64,000 nt of DNA, taken from contig CM053266.1 in NCBI GenBank assembly GCA_028583415.1, positions 99,004,377-99,068,376 of the forward strand, read 5' to 3'. The notes under the pieces are model-generated. The model saw nothing but the letters and a program-made list of their open reading frames with translations, was not told the origin of the DNA and made no database searches. This document shows, piece after piece, positions 32,353-44,689 of the stretch. Within the stretch, counting starts at the first letter, position 1. Each line of letters opens with the position of its first letter. The position numbers and the translations under genes were made by a program. Source of the DNA: Protea cynaroides. Its lineage: Eukaryota > Streptophyta > Magnoliopsida > Proteales > Proteaceae.

Positions 32353-34413
32353 TATCACACCCCAATTCTAGACTAACCAAAATGGTGTGATGAACCGGTA
32401 GTAAACCAACGGTTCAACCAGGATCTCGAATAGGCTATCCCCACCATGTTAAACCAAAACACATTCCACATTAATCAGAGATAATAAAGTAAATAGCGAA
32501 AGTCTTATAGAGAATGAATTGAGGTCTAGTCATGATAAATAATTAATATTTCATTTATCTCCAAGTAACCAAAACATAATTTAGTACATATCACAAATAT
32601 CCAAATACGAAAGTTAAACCCTAAGCGTATCCACAGTTGAAATGCTCGCTTAACGAATCACAATAGTCCTCCATAGCTTGCTCATCATAGCCGCCACCCA
32701 TTTATATGTTGGCGTATTGACATAATCTTCCATCGAAATACCCACAACATCAGAAACTAAAAATAATTAGGCGCGCGAGGGTCAGCTCTCCAACTTGAGC
32801 TCAGTGAGTAAACAAAACAATGCAACAAACATATGCATGCATTCAATTCATATCTTTGGTCTGGTTCATAAGTTTGCAATGTGCAATAGAAAGGTTTGGT
32901 GGCCGCCGCACCTCTATACACAGGGTGTGTAAGCCCACCCAATGGATTAAACACCATTGTCATCCACATCCACCCCACCATGGAATAGGGATAGAGCTAA
33001 AGTGCTTAGGACCGCACCGCATCACACTTCCCCTGATGCCCTACTCGCATCAAGTACACTAACCACACACAAACATTCACATGCCTATTCTTAGCATCAT
33101 CATCATCATCATGTTATAAATAAACGAAATTAAATATGCATGAACATTAATAGCAGGAATATTGGATGACATGTTAAATGCACATTACACGTATACAAGC
33201 ATAGAATCATTCATGGCATTGGACTCAATAAATAAAAATAGTTTATTATTAGCCAATTAGTTTAGGTCTTGTTCCCTCTCTTTTGATTGCTAGTAGATCC
33301 TCGTTCAAGCTTTATAATTACTTTTAAATCACTGGAAATACCTAACAAGTCAATAGATTTTAATTAGAATTAATTTTAATATGTTTAGACTAACAGAAAC
33401 TGAGGGGTCACAGGTGGGGTAGCACCTCGGGTAGCAGTTTCTGTGACCACAGGGCGTAGGGTAGTAGGGTAGGGTAGTACCTGGGGTAGCAGTTTTTGTG
33501 ACCCCCAGGGTGTAGGGTCGCAGGTAGGGTAGGACATACGATGGCCTTAAGTGCGACCACACCCTCCCTGGAACTTCCCGAGGGCATGTGGTCGATCATG
33601 TGGGCCTCGTGGGGTCAGATATCATTCAACCCTACATGCGACCACACGTGTTATGGTCGACCTTTCACTCTCAATTTCATTCCTTCATGTTTGGATACTT
33701 TGGCTTCTCATCATGGTCTTTTCTATGATCATTCTATGGCTCAAAACTACAAGTTTTATACATTATCCATTGTTTACAATGATTTCCTCCATGGATTCTC
33801 TTGAAATTTATCCATGGATGGATGATTTGGGTTTCTCCTAATCCTATCTTCTTCATGAACTATTCTAGGCTCTTAATTCATGTAGGGAATTAGGTTCATA
33901 CCTTAGGTTTGCTGAGATTTAGAGTTTTCTCAGAATTTCCCCTTCCTTAGTCTTCTTCTTCAATTCTCCTTCTCTTCCTTATCTTCTCTTTCTCTCTCTT
34001 TCAATTAGAGTTCTAAAGGAGTGAAAGAGGCTAAGGGACGCCCTATTTATAGAGGAAAACCCTCCATAATAAACCCCAATGAGTTTAGGAAAGAACCCCC
34101 TTCGGATTAAGAAGGTTTCCTAAATTCGGTTTCTGGCTGTTTTTGTAGGGTCGCAGAATCCATGACCCTACGTTCCTAAAATGTGCGACCCTACGACCAA
34201 AAGTCATGGGTTGGACTCTTTTGAGGTGGGGTCGGCCACACCTGTTTAGGCATGCGACCACACACTCATATTTGGCTAGTTTTGAGTTAAATTTCATACC
34301 TGGTCTTGTGGTTTCTTCACGCACATGGTCAACTTGGTTCGACCATGATAGGTAGACTGGTCATGACACAAGAATGTAAGGTTAAACCGGATTCGTGGCA
34401 TACGGGTCTTACA
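32353..34413 (-). repeat. 3' LTR of M2 (2061 bp)
   Basis: It runs from TATCACACCCC to GGTCTTACA in plus reading. It is 303 bp shorter than its partner, almost wholly because the sequence between two direct copies of the GATAGAGCTAAAGTGCTTAG block is missing near 33000. The GCGACCACAC module lies at 33550-33660. Confidence 0.92.
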
Positions 34414-34500
34414 ACTCCACCACCCTTAAAGGAAATTTCATCCTTGAAATTTGAACGTGCGGATCTTACAACTCCTCTATCCTTAAAATAAATTTTGTCC
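34407..34500 (-). repeat. Duplicated purine-tract and LTR-edge segment of M2
   Basis: TCTTACAACTCC occurs at the LTR edge (34407-34418) and again 57 bp further in (34464-34475). Each is followed by a CCTTAAA and then a TT(C/G)TCCT..AAATTTGAA stretch. The plus-strand primer tract of the element is therefore present twice. Confidence 0.7.
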
Positions 34501-37290
34501 TCAAAATTTGAATTTACTTCGGAGTCAATAGGTGGGAATTCTATTTCCGCATTGCATATTCTTCCTCCCATGTAATCTTCTCCACGTCTGATCTTCTCCA
34601 GGTTACCTTCATATAATAATTATCCCAACTTTGGAGATATTATACCTTCCAACCAGTGAACTAGGCTGGTACTACTTCAATAGTTTAATCTTCTATCTAA
34701 TCCAGTGGATCAATGGTCAATACCTTTGATATGGATCTCCAACGTACTTCTTCAATAGAGACATGCGAAATACGTCATGCACACTGACATGGATAGCAGT
34801 AACGCTAATTGATATGCAACTTTTCTACATCTCTCCAAAATTTATAAGGTCCAATACATATATAGGATACAAATTTCCCTTCTTGCTGAACTGCTTCAAA
34901 CTACGCATAAGTGATATCTTCAAGAACACTTTGTCACTTATGGCGAACTCGAGGTCTTGGTGTCTCTCCTGACAATCCTAAGTTGTCTTTGACCTTTTCT
35001 TTGATCTTGTTTGCTACTCGACAGGTTTCTTCATTAGACTCAGGTCTTAAAATTCCTTATTCTCTGACTTCATTCCAAAACAAAGGAATTCGATATTTTT
35101 ACCGTACCATGCTTCATAGGTGACACCTACATGGTAGCTTGATAGAAATTCAATCTGTGGTAACTTTTCAACTCAAGCTCCTTGAAATCAATTTTACATA
35201 CTCGGGGCATATCTCCTAGGATCTGTATAGTCCATCCCGAACGTCCGTCAGTTTAAGGTAGAATGCGGTACTAAACTTCAACTTTGTCCCCATTGTTTTC
35301 TGTAGATCCTCCCAGAACTTTGAGATAAAGCATGAGCCTCTGACGACACTATGCTCTCAGGCATACTATTCAATCTAGCAATATTATCCACATATAGCTT
35401 AGTTAGCCGCTCCAAAACATACCAAGGTCGTATAGCAATGGAATGAGCTATCTTCATAAGGCGATCAATAATCACCCAAACTGCATCAATCGATCTGGGA
35501 GTCAATGGCAAATCAGTGACATAGTTCATTGTAATGCAGTTTCACTTTCAGGCTGGCTCCGATAGTGGTTGTAGTAAGCCACGTTGGTCTTTGTCTTTCA
35601 GTCGTTACTTGTTGACAATTCAGTCATTGAAATATGCATCTAGCCACAACTACTTCCATTCCCTTCTACCAAAATAACCTCTTCATGTTTTGGTATATTT
35701 TGTACTTCTCGGATGTACCCAATACGAAATAGAATGGGCTTTTAGCATTATCTTATATCTTATGATCAGCGTCTTTCACTTTAGGTATGCATAATCATCC
35801 TCTGTATCATATGACCTTTTTCGCATCCGAAGTAAGTCAGGGTTAGGTTTTTCTTTCTCTAAATCTCCTTGCACCGTTCTTAGCACCGTTCTTATATAGA
35901 TCTAACAAAATTACTACCTTTACTTCGTCTATAAAATCAGAGACGACCTTTAATGTTGTGAATGCAAGTGAGGAACTATTGCTCCATAAGTTTATCCATA
36001 AGTTCTCACTCAACTGGATCATTACTAGCTTCTATTATATGTTACTATTCTTCCAATCTGAATTTTATTGCTGTGAAACATAAGGTAGTATTTATACTCG
36101 GTCCTCCTTTTGGCTTCATTATTCCTTTTTGCTCAAAGCCTCAGCTACTACATTAGCCTTGCTCGGGTGACACTGAATATCACAGTCTTAATCCTTCAAG
36201 AGTTCCAACCATCTCCTTAGCTTCCTGTTCAACTCTTTTTGGGTGAAGAGATAAGTAAGACTCTTGTAATCCAATTTAATCTGAAATTCTTCTCTATATA
36301 GGTAATGTCTCCACGTCTTGATTGCATGAATCATAGCTGCTAACTCCAAATCATTAGTTGGGTGATACTTTTCATGCTTTTTCAGTTATGAAGCATATGC
36401 AATCACTTATCTACCTTGCATCAACCCGCATCCTAGAACCAATCCGAAAGCTTCGATGTATAGGGTAAAAGGTTCCCTTAGTACCCGAATGACCAAGATG
36501 AAAGTTGATATCAACCTTGTTTTTAAAGTTTGGAAACATTCTTCACACTTGTTAGTCCAATTAAACTCCTCTGCCTTCCTGGTTAGCTTGGTAAGAGGTT
36601 TTACGATCTTAGAGTGGTCCTCCACAATCGTGTATAATAGCCAACTAAACCCTATAAACTTTGATTTTTGCAATGTTCTAGGCCTTTTTCACCACACAAT
36701 TGCTTCTACTTTAATAGGGTCCACTTTAATCCCTTTTATGATGCTACGTGATCTAAGAAGATCACTTTATTTAATCAGGTCTCATATTTTTTGGACTTGG
36801 CATAAAGCTTCTCCCTTTTCAGCTGTTGTGAAGCTGTTCTAAGATCCATTGTATGAGTTGCTTCATTATTGGAATAAACCAAAATATCATCTATGAAAAC
36901 TATGACCGATGTGTTCCAATATGTCATGAAACAGTCAGTTCATCAGTTCCATAAAAATGTAAGGGCATTGGTTAATCCAATAACATAATCGGGAACTCAT
37001 AATGCTCAATCCCTATTCTAAAAGCTATCTACGAGATATCATTATTATAATTCTTCAGCTGATGATATCTTGACTGAAGATCAATCTTAAAAAATACCTT
37101 TGTTCCTTGCAACTGTTTAAACAAGTCATCGATCTGAGGTTGTGAATATCGATTCTTGATCGTGATCTTGTTTAGTTCTCGATAGTCTATACATAATCTG
37201 ACACTATCGTCCTTCTTCTTCACAAATTGAATTGGCGCTCCCTTGTGATGCAATACTTAACCTATTAGGACCTTAGTCTAATAACTCTTG
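34501..37290 (-). pseudogene. pol: Pol remnant of M2
   Basis: Minus-strand fragments match P1 Pol in order. RT is at 37253-37029, with GAPIQFVKKKDDSVRLCIDYRELN and KVFFKIDLQSRYHQ in separate pieces. RT to RNase H is at 36673-36407 (VEDHSKIVKPLTKL, PFTLYIEAFGLVLGCGLMQG). The RNase H end is around 36160-36400. The integrase core is at 35529-35278 (NYVTDLPLTPRSIDAVWVI). Heavily broken by frameshifts and stops. The C-terminal integrase and chromodomain region (34501-35270) is only faintly recognisable. Confidence 0.8.
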
Positions 37291-38040
37291 ATAGCTTTCA
37301 CTTCTTTCTCATGCATTCTTTTATAGACATGACTCATATCCATCCATTCAGTAATCTTGAAACCTCCTTAATTCATCTGAGGTTCTCTTGGTTATAAAAT
37401 CTAATCTGAATTTAATCATCTTCCTTCCCATAATACCATTATCACTAAACATCCTTTCAATGGATGTCGAGAAATGTAAGAATCAGAATGTTTATCCAAA
37501 AGCAATTCATTTCCTTCTTTTAAATTCAGTATGATGATGAACACTTCCTTATTAAGTGAACTTAGGTTTAAAGGATCAGGACTAAATTTGTGGTAATCCA
37601 ACCGGCATCAAAAGTTCGTTAAGTTGCACGGTGGTCCAAATAGAGGTTCTATAACTCTTAACCTCAAAGTTATAGGTTCTATCGAGTATATAATGCCATT
37701 GGTCAAGGCACTACAAGAGTAAATCTGGAAAAGTTTTGGTACATCAATAATTCAGGTATAAATTGAAAGATGTACGCTCAACATGATTAAACATTTAACT
37801 ATTCATTCAGTTCATATCTTTGTTCATGTTGTCGATCATGATAGTAGCTTAGATTGGTATAATCAGGACTAATACTAAAGAAACAATATCTATAACTCCA
37901 ATTAACAAGTTGAATTAAGAAGGTATCCTATCAAGACACGAGAATTTAAAATTAGGTATGTGCATCCTCTATAATCATAAGAGTAAGTCGATAATGTACG
38001 TCATCCTATATAACCTATCTAGCTATATGGACACAATAGA
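37291..38040 (-). other. Unrecognised block in place of protease in M2
   Basis: In P1 the corresponding place holds the zinc knuckle and protease, but none of those motifs was found here. The block is instead clearly similar to 47100-47870 inside F2-2 on the same strand. It may be an old replacement or a diverged protease region. No frame of convincing length is present; the 61-codon frame at 37416-37601 is unsupported. Confidence 0.45.
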
Positions 38041-38480
38041 TTTGATCCTTTCCTGAAAACGTTTGAGGCTTCATCTTCAGAAAATATTTCTCAATCCTTG
38101 GTCGGATCATTCTGCCATGATGCAGCTATCCCATACATCGGTGGCTGATAAGGGTAACCACCTTGATACACTGCTTGTTGTGCCCCAAGCTTCTACACTA
38201 GGGTGTGCATTATTGGGACTTCCTATATGGTAGGCACTGTGTTATAGCTAACAGGTGCTGGCGGTACAACGTTGATAATTGGTACTGTACATGGCCTGAT
38301 ATGGAGGTATTGGTATAGCATTGGTAACTTGGGTAGTGATTCCCATGGCAACTTGCATAGTCGATATCATCTGTTGTTGCTCATGTATTTTTCTGGCTAA
38401 ATTTATTACAACCATGGCTAAGGCACTTGGTAGTCCAGGTAGATTGGCTCGAGTGGCCTGGTTGTTCACCTCCTCCGATT
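38041..38480 (-). pseudogene. gag: Gag N-terminal remnant of M2
   Basis: The minus strand at 38469-38248 encodes a segment resembling the Gln-rich N-terminus of P1 and M1 Gag (NNQATRANLPG, MVVINLARKI). Near 38060-38100 a short match to the FLKMKP part of the Gag core is visible. The rest of Gag, including the knuckle, is absent. Confidence 0.7.
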
Positions 38481-38544
38481 TGCTTCAATCTAATTATCAT
38501 TATTTGGTATCTACATAGATGAGTTCTCATTACTTGTTATCGAC

Positions 38545-38650
38545 CCAGATAGTGGTGGGGTCGGCTTACAACCACTTCTTAATGCTCAGCGGGCGATGGA
38601 TCAGTGTGTGGCGGATCTCACTTAGAGTCTCCACGCCACCCAGGAGTATA
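38545..38650 (+). pseudogene. Remnant of the antisense passenger gene in M2
   Basis: The plus-strand sequence matches the C-terminal helix of the M1 antisense gene (15080-15175): LLNAQRAMDQ and VADLT are readable, with a TAG after that. Place and orientation relative to gag and the 5' LTR are the same as in M1, so both copies inherited it. Confidence 0.65.
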
Positions 38651-39136
38651 GCTTTATCTTCTTGAAGTTACTCTTATTCTTAGTGTATGGCCATTGCTTT
38701 CCTATCTCTGTTAGATTTAGCCCAAGGTCTTTCCCTTTACCTCTACAGGGATTTTGGTATTACTAGCCATTTTTCTTCTTCTTCTGCCATACATCGAGTT
38801 TCACATCTTGTGAGTATCAACTCGGTATTCCAATTTTATTGCTTTACAGATGCCTCCTTCTTGTTACTGTACTATATCCCTTGTATATTTAGGCAACTGC
38901 CCGACTTATAGATAGTACCCTATATTATTCGTTTATCAGGATAAGTTTTCAATTTTCTCTTTCTGTTTGTGTATATATATAATTCTACCTTTTATATGTA
39001 CATTATTGTCTTGTTTAAGTTCTGTTTCAACCAAAACAGGTGCTTATGGTGTGTTTGTATTAAAGCTTTTAATTTATCCTAACTCAGTTCATGGACTCTA
39101 GTGGAAGTATTCAAGTTTAATGGGCAAGGCCTAAGA

Positions 39137-39148
39137 GCTCCAATACCA
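39137..39148 (-). other. Primer binding site of M2, two changes
   Basis: GCTCCAATACCA in plus reading, against GCTCTGATACCA in M1; the two changed bases form TG to CA. It is three bases from the LTR edge as in M1. Confidence 0.8.
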
Positions 39149-39151
39149 AGT

Positions 39152-41515
39152 TGTCACACCCCAATTCTAGACTAACCAAAATGGTGTGATGAACCGGCAG
39201 TAAACCAACGGTTCAACCAGGATCTCGAATAGGCTATCCCCACCATGTTAAACCAAAACACATTCTACATTAATCAGAGATAATAAAGTAAATAGCGAAA
39301 GTTTTACAGATAATGAACTGAGATCTAGTCATGATAAATAATTCATATTCCATTTATCTTCAAGTAACCAAAACATAATTTAATACATATCACAAATATC
39401 CAAATATGAAAGTTAAACCCTAAGCGTATCTACAGTTGAAACGCTCGCTTAACAAATCACAATAGTCCTCCATAGCTTGCTCATCATAGCCGCCACCCAT
39501 TTATATGTTGGCGTGTTGACATAATCTTCCACCGAAATACCTGCAACATCAGAAACTAAAAATAATTGAGCACGTGAGGGTCAACTCTCCAACTTGAACT
39601 CAGTGAGTTAACAAAACAATGCAACAAACATATGCATGCATTCAATTCATATTTTTGGTCTGGTTCACAAGTTTGCAATGTGCAATAGAAAGGTTTGGTG
39701 GCCGTCGCACCTCTATACACAGGGTGTGTAAGCCCACCTAATGGATCAAACACCATTGTCATCCACATCCACCCCACCATGGAATAGGGATAGAGCTAAA
39801 GTGCTTAGGACCGCACCGCATCACACTTCCCCTGATGCCCTATCCGTACCAATACGTAAACCCCTATTGGCGAGGGCTTGTAAACTGGGCTCGCAACTAA
39901 CCAATCCTAATGTCAAACAGTGTATCCACGGCCTCACCCCAGCATCCCTCAATACGTCCATAGAGATAGAGCTAAGGCCCCCGGCAGAGTCAGAGACTAC
40001 ACGGTCTGAGACCACCTCCCCTGATGTCCTAAGACGTAATAGTTCTGCTAAGGTAATGGTGATATGACGATGTCAGTGGACAAGAATTGAGTAGAGATAG
40101 AGCTAAAGTGCTTAGGACCGCACCGCATCATACTTCCCCTGATGCCCTACTCGCATCAAGTACACTAACCACACACAAACATTCACATGCCTATTCCTAG
40201 CATCATCATCATCATCATGTTATAATTAAATGAAATTAAATATGCATGAACATTAATAGCAGGAATATAAGATGACATGTTAAATGCACATTACATGCAT
40301 ACAAGCATAGAATCATTCATGGCATTGGACTCAATAAATAAAAATAGTTTATTATTAGCCAATTAGTTTAGATTTTGTTCCCTCAACTTTGATTGCTAGT
40401 ATATCCTCGTTCAAGCTTTATAATTCACTTTTAAATCACTGAAAATACATAACAAGTCGATAGATTTTAATTAGAATTAATTCCAATATGTTTAGACTAA
40501 CAGAAACTGAGAGGTCGCAGGTGGGGTAGCACCTGGGGTAGCAGTTTCTGTGACCACAGGGCATAGGTCGCAGGGTAGGGTAGCACCTGGGTAGCAGTTT
40601 CTGTAACCCCATGGTGTAGGGTAATAGGTAGGGTCGGACATATTGCGACCCTACGTGCGACCACACCCTCCCTGGAACTTCCCGAGGGCATGTGGTCGAT
40701 CATGTGGGCCTCGTGGGGTCGGATATCATTCGACCCTATGTGCGACCACACGTGTTATGGTCGACCTTTCACTCTCAATTTCATTCCATCATGTTTGGAT
40801 CCTTTGGCTTATCATCGTGGTCATTCTTATGATCATTCTATGGCTCAAAACTATAATTTTTATACACTATCCATTGTTCACAATGATTTCCTCTATGAAT
40901 TCTCTTGAAATTTGTCCATGGATGGATGATTTGGGTTTCTCCTAATCCTATCTTCTTCATGAACTATTCTAGGCTCTTAATTCATGTAGGGAATTAGGTT
41001 CATACTTTAGATTTGCTGAGATTCAGAGTTTTCTCTGAATTTCATTCTCCTTAGTTTTCTTCTCTTCTCCTTCTCTTCCTTCTCTTCTCTTTCTCTCTCT
41101 TTCAATTAGAGTTCTAAAGGAGTGAAAGAGGCTAAGGGACATCCTATTTCTAGAGAAAAACCATCCATAATAAGCCTCATTGAGTTTAGGAAAGATCCCC
41201 CTTCGGATAAGGAAGGTTTCCTAAATTTGGTTTCTGGCTGTTTTCGTAGGGTCGCAGAATCCATGACCCTACATTTCTAAAATGTGCGACCGTACGACCA
41301 AAAGTCATGGGGTTGGACTCTTTTGAGGTGGGGTTGGCCACACCTGTTTAGGCATTCGACCATGCACTCATATTTGACTGTTTTTGAGTTTAATTTCATA
41401 CCTGGTCGTGTGGTTTCTTTACGCACTTGGTCCACTTGGCTCGACCATGATAGGTAGACTGGTCATGACACAAGAATGTAAGGTTAGACCGGGTTCTTGG
41501 CATGCGGGTCTTATA
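39152..41515 (-). repeat. 5' LTR of M2 (2364 bp)
   Basis: It runs from TGTCACACCCC to GGGTCTTATA in plus reading. It keeps both copies of the GATAGAGCTAAAGTGCTTAG block (about 39788 and 40096). The GCGACCACAC module is at 40650-40760 with GTAGGGTAGCACC-type short repeats just before it (40515-40640). The TATA region CCTATTTCTAG (about 41145) is one base off that of its partner (CTATTTATAG, about 34040). Confidence 0.92.
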
Positions 41516-41774
41516 GGCTGTCCATTATAATGTGGAATAGGTTTATAAATTCCTCCTGCCCCTACAAGTGAAAGTTCAAGATGCCCATTGTGTGTTTTCT
41601 AACGTGTTGACAATTGAGAGTAAAAACGGGTAGAACTTCGACGTCACAGGCATGGGTAAAATGATTAAATGGTTTTTTTTACCGAATCAGGATAAACAAA
41701 AAAATAACAAACATGTGATTCAAACTGGGTTAGGACTGGCAAGGCTACCTTAACGAGGAGGAGTAGACCTATCC
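41516..41774 (-). mobile_element. Tat-like leader fragment T-A, right part
   Basis: From 41521 it continues the T-A leader and matches 43265-43515 of T-B (for example AAGGCTACCTTAACGAGGA in both). It is cut by the left edge of F2-2 at about 41775; its continuation would lie past the far end of F2-2, outside the window. Confidence 0.65.
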
Positions 41775-42331
41775 AATCACACCCCAAAATTTTTCTTTAC
41801 TTTTGGCATACGCGAGGGCTGTAAATAGAATGCTTATCGCCATCCTATTAACCGCCAGGATCACGATGTAGGGCAAACATTACACCATTTCATCCCTAAA
41901 CATACTAACCACTACATAATCATATAAAATATAAGTACAATAAAAGACTTATATAAATTTAGGGTATTAACACTGATGGATTCTAATGATATTTATACAA
42001 TAGTAACATGCATTATTCTGTTTTAACAAGACTCAAGACATAAACTAATCCTTCAAATAAAATACTAGAACACATAGTATTGGACAACATGTCTAATCAA
42101 AAGTACAAAAACTATATCAACACTCTATCAACTCTAACTTGGCCTCTGAAGACACATGTTTAATAGGTAATCCAGGTTGCTAGCATCCTCCACTTATCAC
42201 TGAAGACACCCGTAACATGAGAATTTCCCCATGAAATCGAACATAGTAAATCTGCAATAAATTTAGAAAAAAGGTGAATATACAAGGGTGAGCTTGCCAA
42301 CTTGAGCTCAATGAGCCATGTACAGGGTTTA

Positions 42332-42772
42332 TTAGTTCAGCCTTGTATATACACCTTTTTTCACTAATACCCCTTTTAGACCTCTCAAAATCTTCTCTAA
42401 TAAGTTCAGCCTATCTTTGTATGGGCCATCCTTCTTTTTTGACTTCTCAACTGCGAGAGCTTTTTGTGTAGTTGGTGATTTCTTGTGCTCGAATTTTTCT
42501 ACATCATCAGGTGTGGAGCTCAAAGGCAAGTGTGGTGTTTCTACTCTTTCAATCATTAACCCTTGAGCCTGTAGTTGTGTATTCATGCTCTTTATCATGG
42601 TGGCCATCATGGTTATGGTTTCTTCCATTTTTTCCATCCTAGCATCTATTCTCTCTTGGGCTTCATTCTGTCCTTCACTCATAGCTTCAACTGGTCTTGT
42701 CAAGGTAGGGCAAATAGGTTCAGGTGTAGGCTCTCTAGATGACTTCCCAGTGATGGGATCTCTTACCCACAA
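42332..42772 (-). pseudogene. gag: N-terminal Gag fragment of T-B
   Basis: An open frame of 146 codons on the minus strand. It has a predicted helical stretch (RIDARMEKMEETITMMATMI) followed by a charged segment ending DRLNLLEKILRGLKG, which resembles the pre-core region of Tat-type Gag proteins. The last residues come from rearranged F2-2 sequence, so the true C-terminal part is lost. The Gag core and knuckle are not present. Confidence 0.6.
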
Positions 42773-43867
42773 GGTAGAAATGGTTGTTGTCTACGTTGAC
42801 TCCTGAATAGGTACTAGAAAGGCCTGACAAAAGTTAGGACTCTAGAATGGTGGGAGGATAGAAAGGAGTTACATGCACAAATAAGAGCTGACTCGACCAT
42901 ACAAATGTTAGCTCCCTTATGAAACCCATTGAATAAATATTATCTGGGTCAATTTAGTTGCTTTGAATGGTCCAGTGATCAGGCTTGGATCTTTTGACCC
43001 AAAATGGGTCATTAGGGTGACAAGGTCCGACCACTTGGTTTATCAAAATCAAAGAAATTGAAACGAATATACTCATCGTAGATTTTCATAATAGATAAGT
43101 TAGCAAAAGTGGTTTATAACTGAACAGACCGGTAAACTTTCACTTGATCATTGTATACATGTCTTGATAGAGATTTTCTGATTGTTTTTTAGACTGACAT
43201 ATCAATAATGAAAAGTTCAACACATTGAGCTTCGCAAAAAAGAGGGTGTATACAACATCCAAGCCAAGGGGGGACAGGTGTACATAACCCTCATGCTCCC
43301 AACGAGTAAGAGACAAAAAATGCTCAAGTGTGAATCTAAAACATGTTGATAGGTTGAGAATAAAAATGGGCAAAACTTCATCATCATAGATGTAAATGTC
43401 GTAATCGAGTTGGACTTTACAGAGTCGGTTTAGGGATGAACCAAAAATAACAAACTTGTGGCTCACTTTAGGTTAGGATCAACAAAGGCTACCTTAACGA
43501 GGAAGAGTGGACCTATTATCGTCTACATGGTGAATCACGGGCCCCTCGATTCCTTTTGATATACCATTTTCCAAAATGTCAAACGACCTAGAGTAGTATG
43601 ATGCCTCCCCGGGAGGACCCGAGAAACAATAGTTAGAGGCTCTCCTCAGTTGAGTCTTTTACAAGGTACGTGTCAAGGCTGTGCTTTGCACTTAGCGGGT
43701 GATCACATATGCATGAGGACCCGGGTAGGCTAATAGCACAATGTGTGGTTGAACCCATACCCCTCAAAACAATATGTACAAACATAAATAATAGTAGTCC
43801 TAGATCTAGCATCCAATGTCAGTCAATCAATGTAAGGAAAGTGAATCTAGAGTCTAAACGTGGAATC
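42773..43867 (-). other. T-B leader (5' UTR)
   Basis: Non-coding stretch between gag and the primer site; 42855-43515 matches the T-A pieces on either side of M2. A 108-codon minus-strand frame at 43140-43466 has no recognisable domain and is not conserved as a frame in T-A. Confidence 0.6.
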
Positions 43868-43883
43868 TCAATGGAGTCTCCAC
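43868..43883 (-). other. Putative primer binding site of T-B
   Basis: Directly inside the LTR edge the minus strand reads GTGGAGACTCCATTG, close to the TGGCGACTCC found at this place in many Tat and Ogre elements. It differs from the initiator tRNA-Met site used by the other elements here. The tRNA was not identified. Confidence 0.55.
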
Positions 43884-44689
43884 TGTAAGAACAATGGTTG
43901 AGAGATTTTCAAAGCCCTCGGGTTTCCCTAAGAAAACAAGGATCATTGACTTTTTCCTTTGATCTTGTCTACCCATCCTGATGGATTGTAAAGATTTGGA
44001 GTTGCCACCAAGATTAAGGTCTAGGACTTCAAATGTAGTCTTATTTTAAGATAAGACTTCTATTGACTCGTGACCCAACATATCAGCTTTGGCCTATTAG
44101 AGAATAGGTAAGAGTTCAAGGTATAATTTGGCAAGGTATTAGGCACCCAAAGCTGTCTGATCTAAAAATCGGCCTCCTATATGATTCTAATTTTCTTAGA
44201 CTCTATGTTCTGACTGTTCATGGTCAATAGATGACTAGGGCTCATAGAGGATCTTATGCCAAGTTACTAAGTTCTTTTAACCTAGGTTCAGCCAAGCATG
44301 TTTTGAAATAAATAAACAATAATATACAAGGAACTGGACCAAAGATGGTTTGGTAATGGATTGAATCAAAGACGTCCATTTCAAACTACCTACGTATTCT
44401 ATTCTAGAAATCAAGTCCAAAACGGTAGTTTGAAACAAATTGTTATTAAAGCTTATGGATGTGATTTATGCTTAGTTGAGATTTATGCTTGATAGACGAA
44501 TGAGATTGAAACTGGATAATCCATATGGACTAAGAGTTCCGTACTTAGATATTCCTCCACATTGCCTACGTATTTCAGAGCTCTTAGAAATCAGGTACAA
44601 CGTAGTTCATTATTCGGAGGATTATGGATAGCTTCATAGGATTGATTGCATATGGATATGGATGTGTGCTCGTAAGCACTGCTTTAGAG

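Larger units (their letters stand above)
32353..41515 (-). mobile_element. Two-LTR Tekay-like element M2, decayed
   Basis: In minus orientation it has a 5' LTR (41515-39152), primer site, remnant of the antisense gene, gag remnant, pol remnant, purine tract and 3' LTR (34413-32353). GGCTG flanks both sides (32348-32352 and 41516-41520), a clear 5-bp target duplication. The two outer LTR tips have changed from TG/CA to TA/TA, while the inner tips are intact. It inserted into the Tat-like leader T-A. Confidence 0.92.
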
